A stretch of DNA of 64,000 nucleotides from Laccaria trichodermophora (GCA_018417955.1 JACTVC010000006.1:124001-188000), one strand, 5' to 3'. Positions 47,217-59,433 are shown, numbered from the stretch's first letter. Made by a program: numbers and translations. Notes: generated from the sequence alone by a model not told the origin.

Positions 47217-49741
47217 ATGCTCACTTTAATCTTTCAAGGAATACTTTTATGCGCTCTATCATTGGCATACTGGCATCTAGTCCGCCGGTTCGCAGTGAAG
47301 ACGGCCTTGGATAACATCCCGGGTCCTCCTTGCCCATCGTTCTTCAAAGGTACGATATCTCTTTCGCGAAGCGGACCATTCCTACAAAAGAGATTGATCG
47401 TAGGAAACTTTCGGCAATTGTTCTCCACTCATGGTTGGGAGTTTCATAAGGAAATCGCGGCCAAGTGTACGTACCATTTTACGTATTGATGAAGGGACCT
47501 GCTGAAAAGTATATCAGACGGAGGCGTTGTCAAAGTCAAAGCCGTCTTTGGCGTGGGTCACCCCCCTTATGCGAAGTGCACGTTCTGATATTTGTTTGAA
47601 CGATATAGGAAAAACAGCTTTACGTGTTCGATCCGAAGGCTTTGCATCACATCCTTGTAAAGGTCCGTCAGCACTGGTAGTAGCTGATGTCGGTCTTCAC
47701 TGAGGACTGCAACGTGTTTAGGATCAATATGTATACGAAGAAACATCGGCGTTTATTCAGTAATTATTCCTCGCTTTCATTGACCATTTTTGATGGTCTG
47801 GCTTTTTAGAACTAACCTCGTACTTTTCGGCAAAGCTGTGTTCTGTACCCTAGGTATGTGGCGCGGTTGAATTCTACTATACATCCTCCATCTCACTTCC
47901 CGGAAGGGGATTACCATCGGCGGCAGAGGAAGATGTTGAACCCCGTATTTTCCATTGCGCACATGCGTGGGATGGGTCAGTCGTCATTTATACATTCTGA
48001 TTCTTCGTGTTTTTCAACGCCCTTCTAGTACCCGTTTTCTACAGTATAACTCATAAAGTCAATATCGCGTCACTGGCTCTGGACATACCAATACGAACTC
48101 AAATTCTACTTTAGATTCGAAATGCAATCGCAAAGAAGGTCAAAAACGGTCCTCAAGAGGTGAATCCGTCACCAAAATTCTATACTTTCCTGATCCACCC
48201 CCTCTTAGATCGACATGGTCTCGTGGATGGGTCGGACAGCGCTTGAAATGATAGGTCAGGGTGGATTTGGATATTCCTTCGATACTTTCGAAGAAGATAC
48301 CACCCCGAATCCGTATAGTGAGTCAATCAAAGCGCTCTTGTTAGTTCACAGCTCCAGATGAAGTTTGAATGACAACTAACCCTCGTTCAAGGCCCGGCCT
48401 ACTGCGAATTGCATTCTTCCGTTCATACTTGTCGTATATGACCAACATTGGTAGCCCAAAATTCCGCCGCCTCGTCGTCGATCTGCTCCCATGGAAAAAC
48501 CTTCATGCCGTGCGTGACATCGTCGATACCATGCACAGCGCCTCCTCGGAGATCTTCGAATCAAAAAAGAGAGCATTGTTGAACGGGGATGAAGACGTTA
48601 CAAGACAATTTGGACAGAAAAGGGACGTTATGAGCATTCTCAGTCAGTCAACGCTCCTTCATATCTGATTATTATTATTTTCGTTGATTGATGGGGCAGT
48701 GAAAGCCAATATGGAAGCGGCAGAGGAGGACAAGCTCGAGGAGTCTGAACTTGTTGCGCAAGTGTCGTGCGTTCTCGCCTTGCACACGTGTGTCGAAACC
48801 GACTTTCTTTGAACCCTTTCACGTTTTTTTTCAGAGGTTTAACATTTGCCGCTATGGACACAACGTCTGGTGCGCTTTCGCGTACCTTACACCTATTAGC
48901 GCAGCATCAGGAGGTCCAGGTGAAATTACGGCGCGAGGTCACTGAGGCCCGTGCCAAGGCTAGAGACCTTACATACGACGAACTGGTTTCGCTCCCATAT
49001 CTGGATGCGGTCTGCAGAGAATCTCTTCGCCTTTATCCCCCAGTATCATATCTCTCAAGAACGTACGTGCACGCTCTCATTCCGATTATTGAACATTCGT
49101 CAAATTTCTCTGGCCCCATTTAAACATGTAGAACCCGGCAAGATATCATTATGCCCCTCTCGAAACCCCTGAAAGGCCTCAACGGAGAGGATGTTTACGA
49201 AATTCCTGTTCCAAATAACACAAATGTCATCATCTCAATAATCGGGGCTAACCGCAACCCAGATATATGGGGTCCTAATTCGATGGAATGGATTCCGGAA
49301 AGGTGGCTTGCTCCTCTTCCTCCATCCATCTCTAGCGCACATATTCCAGGAGTTTACTCCCACCTGTACGTCGCCCATGGTTGCATCACCCTATTGTCAG
49401 CGTTAACAAGGTTACAGGATGACATTTATAGGAGGTGGCCGAGCTTGCATGTACGTCTTCCATTAACTATTGTGCACATTCCCTTGACCACAATACCCGA
49501 CAGCGGCTTCAAATTTGCGGAACTTGAAATGAGTACGTCTACCAATCGACATCTCGACCATTTTTTTTCTCATCACCAGTTATTTTCTCATTCAGAGGTT
49601 GTGCTATCACTCCTAATCGAATCTTTCCACTTTTCTCCATCAAACAAGGATATATTCTGGCAAATGACCTCTGTCGCGACCCCGTCTGTGGTTGGCGAAG
49701 GCGGTAAACTTCAACTCCCACTCCAAGTTAGGAAGGTGTAA
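47217..49741 (+). CDS. Microsomal cytochrome P450 monooxygenase
   Basis: A multi-exon gene with a dozen or so short introns. An N-terminal membrane anchor (MLTLIFQGILLCALSLAYWH) leads to the Pro hinge NIPGPPCPSFFK. Then come VVKVKAVFG, QLYVFDPKALHHILVK, HRRQRKMLNPVFSIAHMRGM, the I-helix oxygen-binding AAMDTTSGAL, the K-helix ESLR (ExxR) and WIPERW. The heme-binding loop MTFIGGGRACIGFKFAELEM carries the Cys ligand. That loop is itself cut by an intron between the two parts of the Ile codon after Cys. The protein ends GGKLQLPLQVRKV. It belongs to a basidiomycete-type P450 family of the CYP5150-like kind by feel only. It needs a CPR partner; the substrate is unknown. All key residues are present. 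Confidence 0.88.
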
Positions 49742-51125
49742 TTTGAAAGGCGGATTCGGGAATATATTAGATGGTCTCTGATTACTGCAACGTGCTTGAT
49801 GACATTAATCCAGCGCTCGCGACGCGTGTATCTACGAGTTTTCGTTGTTACAGGCTGCAGAGCTAGTTAAGTACGGCATTCACAGCGATTGTTGAACGAT
49901 TGAGATAGATATGTATGTTTGGCGGTGTTTGCTTCCGGTGTCTCGGCGCTGTATCCGACCCGACGACAATAACACGCCTTTCAACAACATTGAATCGTAA
50001 GAATTCCATTCGTTCTCCTTGGGTATCCTGTCATGAATGTCCGAGTTTGTTATCAGCGCCGCCTTGATTATATTCCATTTGGAGAGCTCGTGAGGTTGGT
50101 CGCAAGGTTGGTCGTGGTTCAACAGAGGAACAAAATAAGGGCCTACGGAACTTCGAAGACCGGGTGCCCGCAGTGTCTACCGTCCACCGTCACCATCGCC
50201 ATTACTAACTCTCCCGCGTGAATAGGTGTAAGGAAGTAACTCAACATGCGGTAGCATATGTCGAGCCTGTGGTATACTACCAACGCCTCACCTTCTCATG
50301 TAAGCTGCGCTAAGACTGTTGTTCCAGAGTTCGAGACTGAAGATTTACTTGACGGGTAACAACACAGCCGACTGCGTGGGTTTATGTTGGCTGGCGTAAA
50401 TGGGTTGGTCAGGGTATAGCGCTCTGGGAAAGTCACTCTATTGGTGTTCGTGCTGTTGAGCGTCAGTGTCACAGTTTCGTTGAGGAAGAAAAAGCTAGGG
50501 GTAACATCCGAGAGCCGATGAGACAATGAGGACGTATTATCAATGGGATTCAACAAACGTCTCGGAGAAAACTATCATTGACTTTACGCTCACCCAGACC
50601 TCTTAACCACGATACTGATGACGATCGTCGATGCCATGCACTCCACCACGCCTGTCAGTGATGTGTTGGATGGCGCGAACTTTGGGATGAAGGGGGGTGA
50701 TGGTGGGAGGAGGCTTTCGTGAGATTGCGGCAAACGGTCCGTCTTTCAGTCACGTTCCGTACTGCATATAATTCACTCAGAGCGATGACCCGTTGCCGCT
50801 TGCCTTTATCCAGATTCAGGATGTCGAGGGGGTTCAGTGAAAGATGATGTGGTGGTGGGTTCCACTCGTCCTCCTCCGGCTGTCAGTTCACGAAGCATAC
50901 ATTTAGTGCAAAAGGCCATGTCTTCCCCTCGTTATCCCTATTCAGGTCCGGTCTGATGGGCTCACCATTCCTTAACTTGCCTGGCTGCACATTTGGTGAT
51001 GTACTCGAGTCTTATAAGTTAAAACAGGATATATGTACGTCTGGCCGTACGGAGTGAGGATTCTTTGTCACTGCTTTCCGACGTTTTCTGGTAGCATGAG
51101 TGGAGGTCAATGCTTAAGCCATTGC
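49742..51125. other. Spacer of 1.4 kb after the P450
   Basis: No supported gene. A minus-strand frame at 50296-50556 (with VTLTLNSTNTN) could be a decayed fragment but matches nothing I recognise. Confidence 0.4.
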
Positions 51126-51408
51126 TACATCAGCAAAACGTCAATTTAGTTTCCGGTTTTTGCCGGTTTTCCCCGTTTCTTCGGTTCCGGAAACCTGGGA
51201 CACCTGAAAAGGGAATATATACTACAATTAGTAAAGGGCAAAGTTTATTAAGGCTTAATTTTGTGAAACCCTGCAGGCAGGTTTCCTGACAAAGGGACAT
51301 GGGTTTCCAAGTTGCCAGGTTTCAGGGTTTTTTTCAGTTTTTTATGGTTTTTTCCGGTTTTCTGGGTTGAGAAACCACTGGAAACTAAATTGCTTAATTA
51401 CTGATGTA
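51126..51408. mobile_element. Probable 283-bp MITE, TA-flanked
   Basis: The left end tacatcagcaa...caatttagtttcc (51126-51162) is an imperfect inverted copy of the right end (51374-51408, ...ggaaactaaattgcttaattactgatgta). The interior is dominated by short ggtttcc, ccggttttt and ggtttt modules in both orientations. There is no coding capacity. Inverted-repeat identity is lower than for the MITE at 17597, so this copy is older or the ends are less certain. Confidence 0.6.
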
Positions 51409-51922
51409 ATGTCCCTTCAGTTCTCTTGAATCTAAAAGGTCAAGATATACTTACTTGATTTAACCAGCTTGCTGTCACTAGCCGCCCTCAAGGCAACTAC
51501 TGGTGTTCCTTGAGGACGTTCATCAGCAAGATCATAATTTACTTATCTACTTTTTCCCACTTTTTGACTTGTCACATGTCACAAGTCAAAAAGCTGGGAA
51601 GTTGGAAATATATATATGAAATAAAACCCATGCCGACCTGAAGGCATTCAAAAATACTTGCTTTTCAGGGTACTGAGCCTGGCTTTTTGTGTTTGCGGCT
51701 TTCCTGCTTTTTCCTGCGTTTTGTCGGCTTTTTCTGGCTTTTTTCGGCTTCTACAAGTAGAAAAAGTAAAACACGAAAGTACCAATGCTTTGGACGTAAT
51801 TGCTTGCGGCGATTAGAATCGCGACATTCGCGTTGATCCTTGCCAATTGCCGCTATTGACACCCGCTCTATAGTGGGTTGCCCACTGGTACGCTCCTTAC
51901 TCACGTGTGTTCTTCGTTTTCT
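51409..51922. other. Repeat-block spacer with a 48-bp imperfect palindrome
   Basis: Contains a hairpin-forming palindrome at 51553-51600 (arms tttttgacttgt / acaagtcaaaaa, extended by ttccca / tgggaa with a 1-base bulge). Downstream is a tract with repeated tttttctggcttttttcggctt. No gene is seen. Confidence 0.5.
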
Positions 51923-54166
51923 TAATCTCGGCTCCAGATGTTCAGAGAGGTTCGAGCGGACCGGCGGCCCGCGGAGTTTAAAGTCGGAGGCAAAAAAAGC
52001 GAACAAAACACAAGCACAGAACCTCTCTAGAACATCTGGTGCAATTTGATGGGTAGGGGTAGGCTCGTGTCACAGTAGTCACAATTGTAACACACAGATC
52101 ACAGTCCAATAACAGTTGCGTCGCGTCGAAACACAATCGCAATGTATGGAATGAACTTTTCATGAGTGGCAACACCTTTCGAGATGCATCCTGTCACGAC
52201 GGCGATTACCATTCTGAGCAAGGCTCATCCGATGATGAGGCCGACGATGCTGCTGACGGCCTGGCTGACGATGAGGAAGAGCCGGCACAACCTCGATGGT
52301 ACAACCCCCCACGAGATTCAAGGAAGGGGAAGGGGAAGGGTCCGGCAGGAGCTCAGCGTGTACTACGTGACTTCGCGAGAAAGTGTGTTGACTGTGTAGG
52401 GAAATTAAGTCATCCGCGCCATTAGTCCTTTCGCCCCCTGAAGACCTGTCTAAAGAAATACTTACAAGCCTCAACTTTCAATCTCTCACCAATGAGGTTA
52501 AAGCAGCTGCACCAACTTTGTGGGATGCAGTCACCCTGAACAAAAAAAATGGAATATTTACAAAGATCTCAGCATGGTCACTTGCTTCCTTGTGTCCTCA
52601 TACTTTGCTCATACTATCTATGGTTCCTGATCTTGTTTTTAAGCCACATTACAGCCGTTTTCATTACGATAGGCCTAATCTCGACCAAATACACGTACGG
52701 GCGGAATCTAAAATTGGACGTGTAAATTGTCGGATGATGACTCTATTTAGTATAACTGTAGATCCATCGTGCTCGTCATCCTGAAATATATGCTGATTTT
52801 CGTGGACATGATTAGAATTCGAGGTCCGACTGTGTCTGTAATTTTGAACTTTTGGCCTATCGTTATGAAAACGGCTGTAAATAGGATTGGATTTCACAGT
52901 GCCAATAAGTATACACGCAAAAATTCAAAAGAGGTGTGCGCATCGCGTTCTGCAAAGCGATGTTTGATGGAAATTGCAATAACTGTGTCACGCTGTCACC
53001 GAGCCTACCCTTTCCTATCAAATTGCACCAGACGTTATAGAGCAGGATCTTGCGCATGAATTTTCTTGTTTTTTTGCCTCCGACTTTAAAGTCCGCTGAT
53101 CAGATCTTATCTTCCTCTCTCTGCGAAGCGCTTGATCCTGTAATCTCGGCTCCAGATGTTCAGAGAGGTTCGAGCGGACCGACGGTCCGCGGAGTTTAAA
53201 GTCGGAGGCAAAAAAAGCGAACAAAACACAAGCACAGAACCTCTCTAGAACATCTGGTGCAATTTGATGGGTAGGGGTAGGCTCGTGTCACAGTAGTCAC
53301 AATTGTAACACAAAGATAACGGTCCCATGACAGTCGGTCGCGTCGCGTCGAAACACAATCGCAACGTATGAACAAGTTTTCACACCTTTCGAGATGCATC
53401 CTGTCACGACGGCGAGCACCATCCTGAGGAAGGCTCATCTGATGATGAGGCCGACGATGCTGCTGACGGCCTGACACTGAGGAAGAGCCTCTGGCACAAC
53501 CTGAGGGTTGGAAGGAAGGGATGTCACTGGGATGATCAGGGAAGTCCTTGAGCGATGAGGAAGGGAAGGGGAAGAGACCGGCAGGTGCTCAGCGCTCAGC
53601 GTGTACTACGTGATTTGGCAAGAAAGTCTGTTGTCAACAAGTTGTCAATTGTGTAGACAGGGAAATTAAGTTATCTGCGCCATTACTCCTTTCGCCCCCC
53701 AAAAACCTGTCCAAAGAAAAACTTACAAGCCTCAGGCCTCAGGCCTCAACCTTCAATCTCTCATCAACGAGGTTAAAGCAGGTGCATAAACTTTGTGGGA
53801 TACAGTCCTGAACAAGAAAAATGGAATATTCACAAAGATCCTGGCATAGTCAGTTGCTTCCTTGTGTCCTCATACTATTTATAATTCCTGATTTTGTTTT
53901 TAAGTCACATTACATAGGTTTGGATTTCACAGTGCCGATAAGTATACACGCGAAAAGAGGTGGGCGCGTCGTGTTCTGCAGGGCGACGTTTGATGGAAAT
54001 TGCAACAACTGTGTCACGCTGTCACCGAGCCTACCCTTTCCTATCAAATTGCACCAGACGTTATAGAGCAGGATCTTGCGCGTGAATTTTCTTGTTTTTT
54101 TGCCTCCGACTTTAAAGTCCGCTGATCAGATCTTATCTTCCTCTCTCTGCAAAGCGCTTGATCCTG
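51923..54166. repeat. Tandem duplication, units of 1,218 bp and 1,026 bp
   Basis: Unit 1 (51923-53140) and unit 2 (53141-54166) both begin taatctcggctccagatg and both end gcgcttgatcctg. They share several long matching stretches, for example tttaaagtcggaggcaaaa and gagatgcatcctgtcacgac. Unit 2 has lost about 200 bases corresponding to 52670-52880. Near each unit start are inverted arms (ccagatgttcagagaggttc and gaacctctctagaacatctgg) about 85 bases apart. Unit 1 has an acidic frame at 52162-52425 that is broken in unit 2. No domain is recognised. Confidence 0.85.
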
Positions 54167-54425
54167 CTCTTTAACGGCGGGAACGAGACTACGTTTTCTA
54201 AGGAATTTGAGTTTTGGTCATAAAATTAAAAGGTACGTCGCACGTCAATGCTCTCAGTTGACTATCCCACAAGTTTGTAGGTGATTCACCGGCGTCCCAC
54301 ATATTGTCCGAACGGGCCCACACTGGTCAATTCAATTGCAGGTCTTGGCAACCGGGGAATGCCGGAATGGGGATAGGCCAACGTGCGTAACCCTCAGGTG
54401 TTTCCTCTGGCTTGGAAGTGCTCTA

Positions 54426-56063
54426 CAGTCGTGGACAAGCAAAGCCCACTAATAAAAATGGAAATGTATTGATGGCTACCAAAGTGCCCGGAAAACGTGC
54501 AGATACGTTGAGGGAAGCTTCTGGCCAAATTTCAGCCAAGTCTCACGAGCCGTTTTGGAGAAAATGGCCATATACAGAAATAGACCCTGAAATTTTGGCC
54601 GGGACCCCAAAAAGTGCCAAGAAAAATATGAAAAATGGCGGAATCGCTTCCTTTCATGGAGAACAATCTGCCCGTCAAGTTTTGAAAGAATATATCGAGC
54701 GGTTCTTCTGGAAAAAATTGCCAAACATTGACCCAAATTGGGCACTTAGTCACTTTTGACGTGACATCTATCACGGGACTAAGAAATTCCATCACACTAG
54801 GCTTTCGAAACGCAGGGAAATCCCTTTCTGATAGATTCTTTGCCCTTTCTGAGTAGCTTCCAGTCGAAGCCCAGCACAGGTACCAGTGGTGTTGCCGTAA
54901 TGTAATGTACATTAAGTTTAATGTCGACCTTAAGGGCCATTATGCCCATATTTGGAGGCTTTAGCAGGCTTTAAGGTGAGGTTTGGGTGAGGCAGTGTAT
55001 GGCTGGGAATTGCGGGGAATTGCCGACCGTGGTCGCACCTCGAAAAAAGCTTGAAGTGACGTCATTGGAATAGGCGCGCTGGCCTCAGTCTTGTGCGTTC
55101 TGAGTAGTAGTCGACGCGTCGAGCAGTAGAAGTCGCGCTGAGGTCAAAAGCTATCAGGACTTGCTCTTTCTAAGGCCGTTTATAGATTAGCACAGCCTGT
55201 GCAGGACAGATGGCTATGTGCTATATAGTATCACCACACCCAAATGCAAAAAGCCAGCCACAGTTCCCAACATGCGAAAACCTCCAAGAAAGGGACGTAA
55301 AGCAACAGCAAAGAATTTGACAGCAGCAGAGCCAGGGCCACTTTATGGTGTTGGACCTACAGACTCGAGCAAGACTCGAGCAAAACTGAAAATTACAACT
55401 TTAGATCACTGAGAACGCGACGTGCGGCACCCAAGAGATCTACCACTTCTGCCATTAGCGTCGTCTGGTATTTTGTGCGCTCATTTCAATCGAAGGATCC
55501 ATCCCAGTTGATGAGTCTCCGTTTCCAACGATGCGCCCAAGACTTATTGTAACGCCAGCTGGTGAAGTATCAACAGGTTTCTCGAAAAACGGCACCGACT
55601 CCATCACATGGACAAGACCAACGGCGTCGCACGCCGCGCTTGCACAAGTTTCTATTAACCTCTATCTTAGTAGATTATGTATATTATTCGTAGTCCTCAT
55701 ACTAGTTTTGCGATGGCCTTATGGATTTCCAAATTCGGAGGGCACTTTAAGGTCCCATTAAGGTACTTTAAGGCCGGAAATATCCGGCCTTAAATTCCAT
55801 CAAGCATCCATTGCGGCAACACTAGGTACCAGCTTTTGATAATTTCTGGCCGGTTTCGACCTGTTTTTATCCTTAAATGTTGCAGTTTTTTGGTCCAAAA
55901 TTTTGGCCACACCCAATTCCTCGTGGGAAAAACTTCGGAGGTGCGTTTTTCGACGCATTTCGCAAATCCGAGCCAGAATCTGGAAAAATCTCAGCTCTAG
56001 ATCAACTCTAGATACATTATTTACCGAGATACCAAGTTAGTGGGCTTTGCTTGTCCACAACTG
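54426..56063. mobile_element. Tc1/mariner-like non-autonomous element (27-bp TIR, TA TSD), carrying a nested insertion
   Basis: The left end 54426-54452 starts cagtcgtggacaagcaaagc and runs to cccactaa. It matches the reverse complement of 56037-56063 with one C/T difference. TA dinucleotides flank both ends (54424-54425 and 56064-56065). Without the nested element the length would be about 690 bp. No transposase frame is present. The tip sequence and TA duplication are typical of Tc1/mariner-type elements; the assignment is inference from that pattern. Confidence 0.85.
54887..55824. mobile_element. hAT-like non-autonomous element, 938 bp, perfect 8-bp TSD, nested
   Basis: GGTACCAG occurs immediately before (54879-54886) and immediately after (55825-55832). 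The ends are inverted: tggtgttgccgtaatg on the left and the reverse complement tagtgttgccgcaatg on the right. Subterminal runs of ttaagg/ccttaa occur inside both ends. An 8-bp duplication with short imperfect TIRs is the hAT pattern. No hAT transposase or BED finger can be read. It lies inside the Tc1/mariner-like element and therefore inserted later. Confidence 0.88.
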
Positions 56064-56065
56064 TA

Positions 56066-56707
56066 GATTGACTCTAGAGCTCAATTTTTACGATCGCTAC
56101 CTTCACATCCGTAAAATTTTTATGTTGGAGTACTGTCGCAAGATTCTATGTTGCATTTTACTCGTCCTTGCGTGTCTATGCGTGCCCTCCTTTCTTTGTA
56201 TTTGCATCTTGGAGACGAGAGTTATTTTTTCCCATCACTATGAATATCTTTGACAATGGTATTTATTTCAAATTATTTGAATAGGTGCATACTTCAACTT
56301 GGGGGGTTGCATGTCATCTGCCCGCAATTCCTTTTTATTTTCACCGTGAGTGTTCTCTTTTTTTATTTTTTATTTTATTTTATTTATTTAACAAATCGCT
56401 GAAGTTCTTACAGCGTAATGCCCTTCTTGTGGTCATGAAAAGGTCGACCAAACCAAGGCCAAACCATGCTTGTCGTCAATCTGTAACTGAGCGAGGTAAG
56501 TATTACAAGAATACTTGGCGTGTCGGACGCTCATCTAAATATGGGAAACACGTTATGCCACCAGGCTGGTCACCAAAACAGCGCTGGGATGACATTTTGA
56601 CTCGCACGACTGCCCTGTCAACGCGAGTTGCTCCAAACCATGGGAGCATCTGCCCTCTCATCACGTAATACCAACCATCTCCTTTCCACAGTCTACGACT
56701 TACAGCC
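56066..56707. other. Spacer / promoter of the mannosyltransferase
   Basis: Includes a T/A-rich tract (ttttattttttattttatttta near 56360). A frame at 56285-56668 ends just before the next gene and has no recognisable domain. It may be 5' untranslated sequence. Confidence 0.4.
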
Positions 56708-57899
56708 ATGGCTATTCCTTCGTTGGTGCCCCGGTGCACACTGACAAGGACTGTGGTAGTTCCTTTTGTGCTTCTACTTACTTCATTTACCCTGCTATTT
56801 TCCTTTCACCCTCCCTTCAAGGCTACTTTGTCCAAATTCGCCCCCTTCATCACCTCACATGCGACTCATCCGCCATACACCGCTGCTGTCGTTTACCTCG
56901 TCCGGCTATCTCATGCAGACGAGCTCTTGGAGTCGTTGGCATCTGTCAATGCGTTCTTGCCACTCCGCGATCCTTGGCCCATCATTCTGTTTCACACGGG
57001 CGATTTTGACGACACGCCTGTCCAGGACGACTTCCTGGCGAGCCTTCGCAAGAAAATTGGAGGACCGTCAAATAATTCGAAATTGGATTTTAGTGACCGA
57101 GTGGAATTCGTTAAGCTTGACTGGGTGCTTCCAGAGGGGATACCACACACGAAGGAGGAGCTCGATCCGGTGTCGCCAAGTTCTTGGCCTGGTACGTCGC
57201 TTAATCACTTACTCAATTCATTTTTTTAAAATTCCCTTGTATCGAACAGGATATCATCACATGTGCGCCTTCTACGCGACAAAAATATTTTTCAACCCAC
57301 GCTTGCGAGACGTCACGTACTACCTACGCATGGATACCGACTCCCTCTTCCTTGAACCCCTTTGCTACGATCCCTTCGAAGTCATGCACCTCCACCAGCG
57401 TTCATACGGATACCTTGGGATCGGGAACGACGCGCCTCCAGTGACTAAAGGACTCTGGAATTTCATACGCGATTACGCCGGTTCACATCCTGAAGTCGAA
57501 TCACATTTGAACGCGAGCACAACGTGGAAATGGCCTAGTAATTTTACAAATGGCGAAGTCGATTGGGACGAGGTACCGATACATGGATATTACAACAACT
57601 TTGAAATTGTGAAGCTGGAAGAGTTCAGGAAGCCGGAGGTTGAGGAATGGTTTTATCATCTTGTTCAATATCCAGAGGGATTTTACAAGTGGCGTTGGGG
57701 TGAGTGTATTTCGAAAGGGTGATCTTTGATTGATCACTGATGCCATATCCCTACGATATTAGGCGACGCGCCGCTACGGTGGGTGACAACGCAAATGTTT
57801 TTCGATATAGAGCGCGATACAGAACGGCTTTGCGGTATCCGTTATTATCATCCGTACAACTATATAGAACAGTGCGAGTGTGTTCCGTTACACCCATAG
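56708..57899 (+). CDS. GT15 family alpha-1,2-mannosyltransferase (Kre2/Mnt1-type)
   Basis: Three exons, 56708..57191, 57250..57699 and 57763..57899, give 356 residues. A type II signal anchor lies at about residues 14-34 (RTVVVPFVLLLTSFTLLFSF), so the enzyme should face the Golgi lumen. Family blocks are AAVVYLVRLSHADELLESLA, FVKLDWVLPEGIP, YYLRMDTDSLFLEPLCYDPF and HGYYNNFEIVKLEEFR (NNFEI carries the conserved Glu). The C-terminus reads FYKWRWGDAPLRWVTTQMFF and HPYNYIEQCECVP. Members add alpha-1,2-linked mannose from GDP-mannose to O- and N-linked glycans. Intron phases agree and no key block is missing. Confidence 0.92.
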
Positions 57900-58348
57900 A
57901 ATCACGGATTTACTACGAATCATTTATGGCGGCTTTTAATTAGATACCATTCTTACGACCACCGCTTTTACTGTAAATTAGCGACGTTTCTGGTCTCCCC
58001 TGCTTGGAATATTTTCCAAACTTCATTCGACGAACGAAAGTAAATGTGAATCGAGTTGAAACTACAACAATGGGTATTCAGAGCAGACTGGTGACCGCCC
58101 AATATTTTTGTAAGGAATCGTCAATAGTGTGGAATGTTGGGCATCTGCGGTTTCTTCCATTGATATTCAAATTGCGTTACAGACATAAAGAGTAGTCAGT
58201 ATGCGCGTCCCATCCCAAGCAGTTTGGCGTTATGGCTGCCACTGTCGACGAGCCCGTGGGCAACCTGCAAAAGTAACCGATCTCAACAATGACGACGCAG
58301 GGTGGACGAAGAAAAACACAGCTCCGTATAATTCACGACCCAATGCTT
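57900..58348. other. Convergent spacer
   Basis: The 3' regions of the GT15 gene (+) and the membrane-protein gene (-). Nothing else is seen. Confidence 0.5.
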
Positions 58349-59433
58349 CTAACCACTCCTCAATCTTCCAGCGAGGTTAACGGCTGGAATCGGAGCGTTG
58401 AACGCTGATACTTGTTGGTGGTCGTAGCCTCCGAGTTCTGAATTTCGTTCTTCAAGCCAAATTTGAACGCGAGCCGGGTTGAGGTTGTTGGAACTGTGGG
58501 TGATGGAGTCAACGTCCCAGAGGTCAAGCCGAGAAAATAGCCAACGTCCAGGATTGTAGAGACCTTCAAGCGTCACGCATAGGCATTGAGCAATTTGAGG
58601 ATATGCGTACTGACCGTCGAACCGAGGCTGAGTGTCGTTGAACCAGGTATATGCGGGTTTATGTTCGACTTCTGGGCAGTAGGAGTTGCTGAGGTCGATG
58701 TAGTTCACGAACCGCGATTCACACTGTAAAGATGGCTGGACTCGACGACGGCACTGGGTAGATGGAACAGAACGCAACCTTGACGTCTCCCCGTATGCAG
58801 CACAAAACTCAGCATTGATATTCTCCTTTACACCTCCCACAACAATGACCTATGATGGTGACGAGGATCTGGGACATTGACGGTGGGTGGTTGACTGTAG
58901 TGGGCCGTTGTTGGATGTTGATATTCGACTTATGAGCCTCTCGAACAAGACAGCTGCGGCAATTTGGGGAGATTAAGTACTACGCGCAGGCGGGAGGAGC
59001 ATTGTGTTGATGCAGGTCTTGCTGGGGGAAGAATGGGTGAGTAAAACATACCAGCGGTTGGTAAAGCGAAGGAAGAGACGAGGTTTATATGGAGGGGATT
59101 CAGGGGAACCAACAGAAAAGTAAAGAAGAGAAAAGTCAGATAAACCTGGCATTATGCTAAACGAACGAACCAGAATGCAAAAACACTCACTCCTTTTAGT
59201 AACAATCGGCACAACCGGCACAACCTGCACAAGCAGCGCAGTAGTATCTCAACGTGAAAATACACCACTAGCGCAAGCGGCACACTTCCCACCACTGGAA
59301 TCGCGCTGTTCAGTTGGGTGAGGTGCACAGCCCAACTCTTCCACTTGAGCGGTCTGATACAAAACACAGCCAATTGGAGGAGGGCGGCTGAGAGAGAATA
59401 GGAAGTGGGCGCCGTGAGGGAGGGGTGTGTCAC
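58349..59433 (-). CDS. Hypothetical membrane protein gene, structure unresolved
   Basis: Minus-strand exons can be traced but neither end is firm. An upstream exon (from about 59433, no ATG seen in frame) has SLSAALLQLAVFCIRPLKWK and a hydrophobic VPLALVVYFHVEILL followed by CRLCRLCRL, encoded by a short repeat. After a GTGAGT..CCAG intron comes VYLTFLLFFTFLLVPLNPLH, also hydrophobic. A later exon starting near 58851 reads FVNYIDLSNSYCPEVEHKPA and, perhaps across a 51-nt in-frame intron, LYNPGRWLFSRLDLWDVDSI, ending LAGRLRSG at 58349. An earlier stop at 58850 is also possible, making two genes. No family is recognised. Confidence 0.4.

Noticed and set aside
52162..52425. Acidic ORF in tandem-duplication unit 1 as a gene
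   Set aside because: Broken in unit 2 and without a domain. The later stretch PTLWDAV reminded me of fungal transposon-associated proteins, but the match is too short to claim.
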